Part shown: positions 48,720-56,785 of the stretch, piece by piece
How the letters are laid out: every line of letters begins with the position of its first letter
How positions within the stretch are numbered: the first letter of the stretch is position 1
Origin: Desulfobacteraceae bacterium
Lineage (GTDB): Bacteria > Desulfobacterota > Desulfobacteria > Desulfobacterales > UBA5852
Assembly (NCBI GenBank): GCA_014237395.1
Contig: JABZFP010000013.1
Span: forward strand, 1 to 64,000
Reading direction: 5' to 3'
DNA: 64,000 nucleotides
Position numbers and translations under genes: made by a program
Notes under the pieces: generated by a model
Databases searched by the model: none
What the model was told of the DNA's origin: nothing
Seen by the model: only the letters and a program-made list of their open reading frames with translations

Positions 48720-49697
48720 CTATAGCTGCAGCTCGATCCAGGCCGGATCATGATCGGAACCATCCCCCGTCAAGTTTTTTCGCCGGTGGATCCAGGCCCC
48801 CGTAATTCTGGCCGAAAGCGCATTGCTGACCCAGATATGATCGTAAAGCTCATATTCTGCCGGCTGGCCCGTCTCCTTGAAGCGATGCGTCCAATTCGTG
48901 TGGGGCGGCGCCGGAATGTTACTCGGCACGCTGGGGGAGCTGGTTTCCTGGGCTTTGGCAAGCGCGTTGGTAAGATTGAGTTCGGCATCCGCGGTGAAAG
49001 GTGTCAGGTGGGGGGAATCCGGCGGGTCGTTCATATCGCCCAAAATGATGAACCGGCTGGTCGGCCGCGTCTGTTTCCGGACGATCAACGCGATCATATC
49101 GGATTGGCGTTTGCGACGTTTGTTATTGTTCTTGGCACATGTCGCTTTGTCTTCCCGATAGTCGCAGAAATGGCTCTTGAGGTGATTGTTGAACAGGGTG
49201 AAGAGAATCTTTTTACGATCCTGGCTCAGGATCTGGACTTCCAATAAATCGCGACCGAAGATGGGGCGCTCCGGCGAATCCTTGTGAACCGCATGCCGCC
49301 ACGAGGTGGCCGCACCGATCGGGCACCTGGAAAGCAGGCCCACGTCGATCAGGCGGTCGTCGTTCCCCTCGATCAGGGTGATGTAGCGGTACATTTTATT
49401 CAGGTTCTCGCGGTTGAAGGCCTTGAGGGTGTCGATGTCCTCGACCTCCTGCACCGCCAGAACGTCCACGTTCATCGCCATGATGCGGGCAGCGACCTTG
49501 TCGGTCTTTTTATCGTCTTTCGCCTTGACCAGTTTCCCCCTGTATTTACGAATCCTGAAATCATCCTGGGGGCCGAAGGTGTAGTCAAGCGTGGCCGCCA
49601 CCGTTGTGTCGCCGGTCTTAATGGCTTTGATTTCACCTTTGAAGTTGTAGCGGGAAAAGAGGTTGTTGAGGTTGAAGGTGCCGACCGTTATTTTCAT
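48720..49697 (-). CDS. Endonuclease/exonuclease/phosphatase-family protein
   Basis: 325 residues from ATG 49697 with GAGGTG upstream. The DNase I-like fold is marked by VLAVQEVEDIDTL (catalytic Glu), FNNHLKSHF, ILGDMNDPPDSPH and SDHDPAWIEL. Members cleave nucleic acids, phosphoinositides or nucleotides. No signal peptide, so probably cytosolic. Substrate unknown; isolated gene. Confidence 0.83.
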   Translation of the reverse strand: MKITVGTFNLNNLFSRYNFKGEIKAIKTGDTTVAATLDYTFGPQDDFRIRKYRGKLVKAKDDKKTDKVAARIMAMNVDVLAVQEVEDIDTLKAFNRENLNKMYRYITLIEGNDDRLIDVGLLSRCPIGAATSWRHAVHKDSPERPIFGRDLLEVQILSQDRKKILFTLFNNHLKSHFCDYREDKATCAKNNNKRRKRQSDMIALIVRKQTRPTSRFIILGDMNDPPDSPHLTPFTADAELNLTNALAKAQETSSPSVPSNIPAPPHTNWTHRFKETGQPAEYELYDHIWVSNALSARITGAWIHRRKNLTGDGSDHDPAWIELQL

Positions 49698-50031
49698 GGC
49701 AATCACCTCGCTGGGAAGAAGATTAATGGAAAGAAATAGGCGTAAAAAAATTGGGGATCACAGGATCACAACGAGGCGGCAAGCAGTAGGAAGAAAAACG
49801 AAGGCGGACCGCAGAGAATTTTATCGCAACAGGACTTTCGCGGGTATCCAAAAGCCTCGCCCGCTATATCAGCATCAGAGGCCTCATTTTGCAAGTACTA
49901 AAATCAGGCACAAGGACGTAGACGCGAACCGCGCCGTGTTCATTGTCGCTGAACCATCCATTACGGTTTCCAGGCCCGGGCCTGGTGCAACCCCTCATCG
50001 TCCTTTCTGCGGGGCATGCTTATCGGAGGCT
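49698..50031. other. Spacer between the FAH-family gene and the EEP gene
   Basis: 334 bases. Has a perfect 16-bp palindrome CCAGGCCCGGGCCTGG (49970-49985), possibly a weak terminator of the operon ending at 50032. No other feature. Confidence 0.4.
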
Positions 50032-50871
50032 TCAGACCGGCGCCACCACCGTATTGACCAGTTCACCGAGCATGTCGATCCGGCAGGTCACCACGTTGCC
50101 GGCGGCCAGCGTGATCGGGGGCGTCCGAAAGATGCCGACACCGGCCGGGGTGCCGGTGGAGATGACATCGCCCGGCAGCAGCGTGATGTCTTCGCTGATG
50201 TAGGCCATCAGGTGGGGAATGTCGAACACCAGATCGCAGGTATTGCCTGTCTGCATGACCTGGTCGTCGACCATGGCGGTCAACTGCAGGTTGCGGATGT
50301 CGGGAATCTCGTCGGGAGTGACCAGCGCCGGTCCCAGGGGGGCAAAGGTGTCGAAGGACTTGCCGCGAAACCACTGGCCGTCGCCGAACTGGGCCTCGCG
50401 TCCGGAAACGTCGTTCATGACCGCGTAGCCGGCAATGTAATCCCAGGCCCTGTCGCGGGAAATCCGCTTGCCCTCCCGGCCGACCACCAGGGCCAGTTCC
50501 ACTTCCCAGTCCACCTGGCCGCAGCTGCGCGGCAGGATAATAGGGTCCTTGGGGCCACTGAGGGCGCTGGGGGCCTTGGCGAATAGGAGCGGCTTTTCCG
50601 GGGCCTCGAAATTGCCCTCCTGGGCATGCTCCAGATAGTTCTTCCCCAGACAGATCAGTTTGGAAGGGCGGGCTACCGGAGGCCCCAGACGCACGTCCAT
50701 GGGGTGGCCTTCATCCGCTAAGCCGGCGATCTTTTGAATCCAGCCGTCCCGAAAAAAAGGCTCACCAATGTCGGGCATCTCCGGAAAATGCTGGCGCAGG
50801 TCCACGATTCGACCGTCTTTCCACAACCCGGGGCGCTCAGCGCCGGAATTTCCAAAACGAATCAATCGCAT
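50032..50871 (-). CDS. Fumarylacetoacetate hydrolase-family protein
   Basis: 279 residues from ATG 50871 with AAGGAG upstream. KLICLGKNYLEHAQE, EVELALVVGREGK, AGYAVMNDVSGREAQF and GDVISTGTPAGVG are the family's metal-binding and catalytic signatures. Members cleave or decarboxylate beta-diketo or oxo acids (e.g. oxaloacetate, ureidoglycolate-type reactions). Close to TrmJ-like and ndk genes without an obvious pathway link. Confidence 0.88.
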   Translation of the reverse strand: MRLIRFGNSGAERPGLWKDGRIVDLRQHFPEMPDIGEPFFRDGWIQKIAGLADEGHPMDVRLGPPVARPSKLICLGKNYLEHAQEGNFEAPEKPLLFAKAPSALSGPKDPIILPRSCGQVDWEVELALVVGREGKRISRDRAWDYIAGYAVMNDVSGREAQFGDGQWFRGKSFDTFAPLGPALVTPDEIPDIRNLQLTAMVDDQVMQTGNTCDLVFDIPHLMAYISEDITLLPGDVISTGTPAGVGIFRTPPITLAAGNVVTCRIDMLGELVNTVVAPV

Positions 50872-50876
50872 GGGCT

Positions 50877-51650
50877 CTACTCCTTGGTTGCCTGACGGCG
50901 ACCTTCCGCCAGGCCGTCTTCGTAATTTTTCCGCGCGTACCAGTCGATCTGGCGGCAAAGCCCCCGAATGATGCTGACTTCCCGGGAGCGCAACTGGATG
51001 CGCGTGAAAAAATGACGGATGTGATTCAGCCAGTAGTCCGGGTTTTCCGGGTTGACGTAGGAAATGCGCACCAGGATGTCTTTCACCTGGGCGTACATGC
51101 TGTCCAGCTCGTGCCGGTTGGCCAGGCGAGGCACCGATGCGCCGGGAGCCTTTTCATCCGCGGTGAAAAGCGCGTAGCAGACCACCATCACGGCCTGGGC
51201 CAGATTGAGCGAAGAAAACGCCGCCGTGGGGATATTGATCAGGGCATGGCACAGCCGCAGATCTTCGTTGGTGAGCCCGCGATCCTCCGGGCCGAAGACC
51301 ACCGCGATTTCGTTTTCCTGGGAGATCGGGATCAGACGCTGCGCCATCACCCCGGGCGGCAGAACCACCTGGCGTTCGCCGCCCAGACGGGCCGTGGTCC
51401 CCACCACATACTGGCAGTCCCGCAGGGCGTCCGCCAGGCTGTCGAACGTGGTCATGCCGTCCACCACCTCGCGCGCCGCGTGGGTGGCCAGCATCCGGAT
51501 GCGGTCTTCGGCCGGGTTCTCCGGCTGAACGATATCCAGTCGGCGGATCCCCATGTTGCAAGCAGCCCGCGCCGCCGCCCCGATATTTTCTGGATACCGG
51601 GGACGGTGCAGGATGACCCGCACATGCGCCAGGTCGATTTTGGTGGACAT
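50877..51650 (-). CDS. TrmJ-like tRNA/rRNA 2'-O-methyltransferase
   Basis: 257 residues, SPOUT class. RPRYPENIGAAARAACNMGI, VVFGPEDRGLTNEDL and IPTAAFSSLNLAQAVMVVCYALF match SpoU motifs 1-3, with a C-terminal extension as in TrmJ. Likely modifies position 32 of tRNA (Cm/Um). Its start shares one base with the ndk stop. Confidence 0.87.
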   Translation of the reverse strand: MSTKIDLAHVRVILHRPRYPENIGAAARAACNMGIRRLDIVQPENPAEDRIRMLATHAAREVVDGMTTFDSLADALRDCQYVVGTTARLGGERQVVLPPGVMAQRLIPISQENEIAVVFGPEDRGLTNEDLRLCHALINIPTAAFSSLNLAQAVMVVCYALFTADEKAPGASVPRLANRHELDSMYAQVKDILVRISYVNPENPDYWLNHIRHFFTRIQLRSREVSIIRGLCRQIDWYARKNYEDGLAEGRRQATKE

Positions 51651-52066
51651 CAGCCCACAATTTCAAAGCTGTTGAAGAAATAGCCCATTTCGAAAGCGGC
51701 GGTCTCGGGGGCATCCGATCCGTGCACCACGTTCTTTTCGATGTCCGTCGCGAAGTCCGCCCGGATGGTGCCCGGGTCCGCTTCTTTGTAGTTGGTGGCG
51801 CCCATCAGCTTGCGATAGCGGGCGATGGCATCATCCCCTTCCAGCACCATGACCACACAGGGTCCGGAAGACATGAATTCGGTCAGGCTGCCGAAAAAAG
51901 GACGCTCCTTGTGAACGGCGTAAAAGCCTTCGGCCTGGGCCAGGGTCATGTGGATCATTTTCATGGCCGCAATTTTGAGATCGTTGTCCTCCAGCCGTTT
52001 GACCACCTCGCCGATCAGACCGCGCGCCACGCCGTCCGGTTTAACAATCGATAGGGTTCGCTCCAT
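51650..52066 (-). CDS. ndk: Nucleoside diphosphate kinase
   Basis: 138 residues from ATG 52066 ([20 protein letters not shown]). The active His is in [16 protein letters not shown]. The length is the family standard. Phosphorylates nucleoside diphosphates. Confidence 0.95.
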   Translation of the reverse strand: MERTLSIVKPDGVARGLIGEVVKRLEDNDLKIAAMKMIHMTLAQAEGFYAVHKERPFFGSLTEFMSSGPCVVMVLEGDDAIARYRKLMGATNYKEADPGTIRADFATDIEKNVVHGSDAPETAAFEMGYFFNSFEIVG

Positions 52067-52209
52067 AATATGTCCATTCCTTTCTGTCAGGTTAAAATTT
52101 GCCGCTGCCATACCAGAAGGCCATGGGCAAGTCAACGCAGCCATCCTGTTTTTGATAAAACACACCGCGCAGGCCCGCCGCGGATATGGCGGACAGGCGG
52201 CCTCGGTCG

Positions 52210-52815
52210 TCAGGGCAGCTGGGCAATCAATGCACGCGACATGTATTCGCCCACGTCGGCCAGGGCGTCCGTGGGCAGGAAGCGATCGGCATTGTTGGCA
52301 TAGAGGCAGGTGACGTTGGCGGGGAAATCCTCATCCGGCAGATAAAATTGGTAGCACAAGGCAATCTTGGGCAGGGGGTTCAGCACAAGCGCCCAATCTC
52401 CCGGGCTATCGCCGTCCGGCGGTTGTCCCTGCAAGCTTACGGAAATCCCCTCCCGCCGGCGGTACAGTGCGGGAACATGCGGCACCAGAATCTGCTCGGT
52501 ATGGGCACGAAAGGCCCCTACGTATGGGGCGCTGTCCGGGAGTTCCCGGAAAGCCCGCCATGGGGTTTCGATGCAAACGTCCGATACCGCATGCCGGGCC
52601 AGGAGGCCGACAATAATGCCCCGGGGCCCCCAATCGGGCTGACCGGCAATGAAAACCCCCCGTGAAGAAATACGGCAGGGCTGACCGAAAGCGGTCAGTT
52701 CGAATCCATCGGGGGTCGGCCGGATACCCGGGTAGGAAGCCAGGATCGCGGTGTCTCCCCGGAACACGTCTGCCAAATGGCCACGGATAATAGCAGCATA
52801 ACCCGTTTCGCCCAT
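52210..52815 (-). CDS. DUF3786 domain protein
   Basis: 201 residues from ATG 52815 preceded by AAAGGGG. The C-terminal part [45 protein letters not shown] has the DUF3786 pattern, common in anaerobes next to corrinoid or CO dehydrogenase genes. Function unknown. The remainder is poorly conserved and has no signal peptide. Confidence 0.7.
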   Translation of the reverse strand: MGETGYAAIIRGHLADVFRGDTAILASYPGIRPTPDGFELTAFGQPCRISSRGVFIAGQPDWGPRGIIVGLLARHAVSDVCIETPWRAFRELPDSAPYVGAFRAHTEQILVPHVPALYRRREGISVSLQGQPPDGDSPGDWALVLNPLPKIALCYQFYLPDEDFPANVTCLYANNADRFLPTDALADVGEYMSRALIAQLP

Positions 52816-53134
52816 GAAACCCCTTTCGAAAAACCTTATAATGACCGCGTCCGGCGCTCCGCATGGTTTCAAACCGCTCAGGGCGATCTCCATCATGGCC
52901 ATAAATGTGATGGAGGGACGCAAAGGTGCTGCGTCCCGCCGCCACCGTCGCATCGGATCGCTTGTGTTTAGGAAAGTATCCTTTTATAAACCTTCGGCGT
53001 CAAGCGTTTTGGCCTGCAGGACGACCAAGGCGCTGGGCGAAGACACCCGCGCGAATGGATTGACAGACAACAAGCCGAGTTGCTATTTTTCAATCATCAA
53101 GCAACCCATCGTGTGATCATCTGCAGGAGGGAAC
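52816..53134. promoter_or_regulatory. Divergent spacer with fmdB-unit promoter
   Basis: 319 bases. On the plus strand TTGACA (53060-53065) and TATTTT (53084-53089) are 18 bases apart, a likely sigma-70 promoter for the zinc-ribbon gene. AGGAGGG precedes its ATG. No gene. Confidence 0.55.
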
Positions 53135-53629
53135 ATGCCGATTTACGAATTCTATTGCGACCACTGCCATACCATCTTTAATTTCTTTTCCCGGACCGTC
53201 AACACCAAGAAAACCCCGGCCTGCCCGAAATGCCAGAAGAAAAAGCTCTCGCGTCAGGTTTCGGTTTTTGCGGTCACCGGACGGGCCAAGGAAGATGGTG
53301 ACATGGAGGACCTGCCCTTTGACGAGGGCCAGATGGAAAAAGCCATGCAGATGCTGGCGGGTGAAGCCGAGAAAATCAACGAGGACGATCCCCGGCAGGC
53401 CGCCCAGTTGATGCGCAAACTTTCCAGCATGACCGGACTGAATCTGGGCGATGGCATGGAGGAGGCCCTCAGCCGCATGGAGCAGGGGGAGGATCCCGAA
53501 CAGATCGAAGCCGACATGGGCGATCTGCTGGAAGGCGAAGACCCTTTCAGTTTCATGACCAAAAAGGGCCGCCTGGCCGCGACCCGCCGGCGCGCCCCCT
53601 TTCATGACGAGACGCTCTACGACCTGTGA
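53135..53629 (+). CDS. FmdB-family zinc-ribbon protein
   Basis: 164 residues. MPIYEFYCDHCHTIFNFFSR and PACPKCQKKKLSRQVSVF form the FmdB-type CxxC zinc ribbon. After it is an unusually acidic, Glu/Asp-rich tail (EQGEDPEQIEADMGDLLEGEDPF). FmdB proteins are small regulators linked to formamide/methylamine use and to stress. First gene of a plus-strand series. Confidence 0.85.
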   Translation: MPIYEFYCDHCHTIFNFFSRTVNTKKTPACPKCQKKKLSRQVSVFAVTGRAKEDGDMEDLPFDEGQMEKAMQMLAGEAEKINEDDPRQAAQLMRKLSSMTGLNLGDGMEEALSRMEQGEDPEQIEADMGDLLEGEDPFSFMTKKGRLAATRRRAPFHDETLYDL

Positions 53630-53645
53630 TGGGAGGACGTGCCCC

Positions 53646-54173
53646 ATGGATAAGACGATACGGGACCGGATCGACATTCAACAGGGGGATATCACAGGCC
53701 TTGCGGTGGATGCCATTGTCAACGCGGCCAACAGCCGCCTCCTGGGCGGCGGGGGCGTGGACGGTGCCATTCACCGTGCCGCGGGACCCGAACTGCTGGC
53801 CGAATGCCGTGCCCTGGGAGGCTGTCCGACAGGTGAAGCCCGGATGACCAAAGGCTATCGTTTGCCGGCGCGCCATGTCATTCACACCGTGGGACCGATC
53901 TACCGGGGCCGCCCGGAGGATGCCCGCCTGCTGGCGAACTGCTACGTCAGCAGCCTCTCCCTGGCCGCCAAACACCAGCTCGCGTCCCTTGCCTTCCCGG
54001 CCATCAGCTGCGGCGTCTACGGCTACCCGCTGGCCGACGCCTGCCGGATCGCCATCGACACCACCATAGATTTTCTCACGGCCCACCCGGGCATGGCACA
54101 GGTGATTTTTATTCTGTTTTCCGACAACGACCGCCGTGTCTACGAGCGCTATCTGCAGGGCCTGCCGTCATAA
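53646..54173 (+). CDS. Macrodomain protein (ADP-ribose binding or deacetylating)
   Basis: 175 residues from ATG 53646. IQQGDITGLAVDAIVNAANSRLLGGGGVDGAIHRAAGPELLAEC carries the NAAN and GGGGVDGAIH motifs of the MacroD/YmdB class, which hydrolyse O-acetyl-ADP-ribose or ADP-ribosyl groups. RHVIHTVGP and SCGVYGYP continue the fold. The frame also runs upstream into the fmdB end, overlapping, but the GGGAGG site points to 53646. Confidence 0.9.
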   Translation: MDKTIRDRIDIQQGDITGLAVDAIVNAANSRLLGGGGVDGAIHRAAGPELLAECRALGGCPTGEARMTKGYRLPARHVIHTVGPIYRGRPEDARLLANCYVSSLSLAAKHQLASLAFPAISCGVYGYPLADACRIAIDTTIDFLTAHPGMAQVIFILFSDNDRRVYERYLQGLPS

Positions 54174-54246
54174 CCCCGGGGCGCTCCTCCAATGACCGCC
54201 GGTCCTGTGTTAACGGCAACTTCGACGCGGACCACCGGTTTTTTTA

Positions 54247-54274
54247 TTGACAATTGAGGGAAAATCATTAAGTT
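54247..54274 (+). promoter_or_regulatory. Putative sigma-70 promoter of the selenoprotein gene
   Basis: TTGACA and TAAGTT lie 16 bases apart, about 75 bases before the ATG at 54356. Confidence 0.45.
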
Positions 54275-54355
54275 TCCGGACAAATTTAATTGCCCGGTCA
54301 GTTTTAAACCGGGACCGGGCTTACGCGCCCGAATCAAACCAAGAGGAGAAAGCGC

Positions 54356-54679
54356 ATGATTGAAGTCACCCCGTCAGCAACCCAGCAGGTCGCTGAGTAT
54401 TTTAAAGGCAAAGAGGTCACTCCCATCCGGATTTTCCTCAACTCCGGCGGCTGAGGCGGCCCATCTCTGGCATTGGCTCTGGATGAGTCAAAAGACACCG
54501 ATCAAGAATTTGACATCGACGGTTTCAAGTACATCGTCGAGAAGGATTTTCTGGAAAAGGTAAAACCCATCAAGGTCGATTTCATCGATATCGGATTCCG
54601 TCTGTCCTGCTCCGTCGATTTCAGTGCGGGCGGCGGCAGTTCCTGTTCAGGATGCGGCTCCGCCGGATCCTGCGGCTGA
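54356..54679 (+). CDS. HesB/IscA-like selenoprotein (in-frame UGA at codon 33)
   Basis: 107 residues if the TGA at 54452-54454 is read as selenocysteine; the reading frame is otherwise open from ATG 54356 (AAGAGGAGAAAGCGC upstream) to TGA 54677. The Sec sits in NSGG-U-GGPSLALALDE, exactly where HesB/IscA-type scaffolds have their first Cys. The C-terminus is Cys-rich (SCSVDF, GSSCSGCGSAGSCG). HesB-like selenoproteins are known in this phylum. Standard gene finders would call only a 68-residue C-terminal piece. A hairpin-capable stretch follows the UGA, but I could not define the SECIS precisely. Own promoter and terminator. Confidence 0.9.
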
Positions 54680-54700
54680 TCCTCTTCCTGGTTGGCTTTC

Positions 54701-54730
54701 AAGGCAGCGCCCCGGCGCTGCCTTTTTTTT
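54701..54730 (+). terminator. Rho-independent terminator of the selenoprotein gene
   Basis: AAGGCAGCGCC and GGCGCTGCCTT form an 11-bp stem around two C, followed by six more T. It is 22 bases past the stop. Confidence 0.93.
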
Positions 54731-54916
54731 ACCATATTGACGGCCCCCCGCCCGAAGTGTTAACTCACCGGATTACATCATATAGTCTTCACTTAAACTA
54801 TCGGCTTTCCCCACGGCACCGGGATGCCGGTTAACACCCCAATTCGATCGAAGCGTCCGGGTCCGGAAGGACGAATGACGGTCACCACCGTCCCCGGCCG
54901 CCCAGGAGGAAAAGGC

Positions 54917-55633
54917 ATGGCCATGATTGACTACACGCTGGACGAATCCGTTGCCCTCGTTACCCTGAACAACGGTGAAAACCGCTTCAACCCGGAATTC
55001 CTGGAGGCTTATCTCACCATTCTCGATGAGATCGAACAGCAAACCGATGCGCGCACCCTGGTGGTGCAATCCGCCCATGAAAAAATTTTCAGCAACGGCA
55101 TCGACCTGGAATGGCTGGTCCCCATCATCCAAAAGGGCGACATCCCGGCCGCCAAGGACTTTTTCTATCTGCTCAACAAGCTCCTGCTGCGCCTCGTGAC
55201 GTATCCGGCCGTCACCATCGCCGCCATTACCGGGCACGCCTTTGCCGGCGGCGCCATTATGGCCTGCACCTTCGATTTCCGTATGATGCGATCTGACCGG
55301 GGGTTTCTGTGCATCCCGGAAGTCGATCTCGGCATTCCCTTCCTTCCCGGCATGAACGCGATTCTGGCCAAGGCCATCCCGCACTACAAGCTGGAAGAAA
55401 TGCAATACACCGGATGCCGTCTCACCGCCGAGGAATGCGAAAGGCACCATATCGTTCGCAAGGCCTGCCACATTTCGGAACTGCTTGATGAAACCATGGC
55501 GTTTGCCCGCGGTCTCAATAAAAACAGGGCTATCGTGCATGAGATGAAGATGCGCCTCAACCGCCCTGTTATCCATGCCATCGAAGTCGAAGACGTCCCT
55601 TATATCGAATCCGGCAAATTTAATATCGGCTAA
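54917..55633 (+). CDS. Enoyl-CoA hydratase/isomerase-family protein
   Basis: 238 residues from ATG 54917 with AGGAGGAAAAGG upstream. The crotonase fold is seen in VALVTLNNGENRFNPEFLEAY, EKIFSNGIDLEWL (CoA binding), ITGHAFAGGAIMACTFDFRMM and FLCIPEVDLGIPFLPGM. Members hydrate or isomerise acyl-CoA thioesters. The catalytic Glu pair of true hydratases is not obvious, so it may be an isomerase. Next to small and redox genes rather than other beta-oxidation genes. Confidence 0.85.
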   Translation: MAMIDYTLDESVALVTLNNGENRFNPEFLEAYLTILDEIEQQTDARTLVVQSAHEKIFSNGIDLEWLVPIIQKGDIPAAKDFFYLLNKLLLRLVTYPAVTIAAITGHAFAGGAIMACTFDFRMMRSDRGFLCIPEVDLGIPFLPGMNAILAKAIPHYKLEEMQYTGCRLTAEECERHHIVRKACHISELLDETMAFARGLNKNRAIVHEMKMRLNRPVIHAIEVEDVPYIESGKFNIG

Positions 55634-55662
55634 GCGCTGCAAACGTTTGAGGAAAACGCCCC

Positions 55663-55815
55663 ATGGCATACATCATCGCGGCAGGCGTCATTGCCCTTGT
55701 GGCCGCCGCTGCTTACATTGTCCAAAAGAAATCACGGTCGACCACCACGCGGCCGGTGCAGTTCACCTGCCGGCACTGCGGTGAAGAACATTGCCATTGT
55801 GAACCGCAGGACTGA
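55663..55815 (+). CDS. 50-residue membrane protein with Cys/His cluster
   Basis: A short gene with GAGGAAAA upstream. Residues 1-20 are a single hydrophobic helix (AYIIAAGVIALVAAAAYIV), then a basic linker and CRHCGEEHCHC, a possible metal-binding site, and acidic end. Located 29 bases after the hydratase gene and 70 before the rhodanese fusion, on the same strand. No family recognised. Confidence 0.7.
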   Translation: MAYIIAAGVIALVAAAAYIVQKKSRSTTTRPVQFTCRHCGEEHCHCEPQD

Positions 55816-55885
55816 GGTGGCCTTCCGTCATCATCGGTGATGGGAATCTCCACCGTCACCGGCACTGGCCACCCCAGGAGGCGCC

Positions 55886-56722
55886 ATGGACCGGATCAAA
55901 CTCAAGGAGCTCCTGCCCGACGAGCTCAGGCATTTCATGGCCCGTGCCAAGGAAAAACAATACACCCTGATCGACGTCCGTCAGCCGCAGGAATATGCCG
56001 TCGCTCACATTCCCGGGTCCATGCTGCTGCCGCTGATGGAGCTGGAATCCCAGCTGTTCGATTTGCCCGACGACCGGGCGCTGGTTTTTTACTGCCACTC
56101 CGGTGCGCGATCCGAAATTGCAGCGGCTCTGGCCGCAGAAGCAGAGTTGTCCGACCACCCTGTCTATCACCTGATCGGCGGCATGCTGGCCTGGGACGGA
56201 CACAAACTCAGCGATTTCCCGCGGGTCCAGTTATTCGACCACACCCGCAGCCTGTCGGATCTCTTGATGACAGCCATGGACCTTGAAAAAGGCGCCTACC
56301 GCTATTACCAGGCCGTTCTCGACCTGTTCGGCGACCTGCCGTTTCGTCCCGTCATCGAGCAGTTGTCCAAGGCCGAAGAAGCCCACGCCCGCATGGTCTA
56401 CGCCCTCTGGAAACCGGATCAAACCGACCCGCCGCCTTTTCAGGCGCTTTTTGACGGCCTGGCAGGCGATATCCTGGAAGGCGGCGAGCCCCTGGCAGAC
56501 GCGTTAGAGCGCCTCCAGGCCATCCGCACCGATATCGGCCTCAATGTACTGGAGTTGTCCCTGCGCATCGAATACCAGGCCTATGATCTCTACCGCAGCC
56601 TGGCGGATCGTACGACGGATGGCCGTTTCAGGGACAGCCTGCTGTCCATCGCCCAGGCCGAAAAAACCCATATGCGACGGTTGAGCCAAGCCATCGCCGA
56701 TCATTTCCAGAACGCACCATAA
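55886..56722 (+). CDS. Rhodanese-ferritin-like (rubrerythrin-type) fusion protein
   Basis: 278 residues. Residues 10-110 are a rhodanese domain (TLIDVRQPQEYAVAHIPGSMLLP) with the active Cys in FYCHSGARSEIAA. From about 120 the sequence turns helical, with LEKGAYRYYQAVLDLFGDL, SKAEEAHARMVYAL and, later, RIEYQAYDLYRSLAD and AQAEKTHMRRLSQAI: E..H pairs of a four-helix di-iron ferritin/rubrerythrin fold. It probably handles sulfane sulfur together with peroxide or oxygen stress in an anaerobe. Role inferred. Confidence 0.85.
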   Translation: MDRIKLKELLPDELRHFMARAKEKQYTLIDVRQPQEYAVAHIPGSMLLPLMELESQLFDLPDDRALVFYCHSGARSEIAAALAAEAELSDHPVYHLIGGMLAWDGHKLSDFPRVQLFDHTRSLSDLLMTAMDLEKGAYRYYQAVLDLFGDLPFRPVIEQLSKAEEAHARMVYALWKPDQTDPPPFQALFDGLAGDILEGGEPLADALERLQAIRTDIGLNVLELSLRIEYQAYDLYRSLADRTTDGRFRDSLLSIAQAEKTHMRRLSQAIADHFQNAP

Positions 56723-56785
56723 TCTGAAACCGCTGAACGGGCGGCAGGCAGGCCCGACATACATTCCCCCAAATGCGATGCGACC

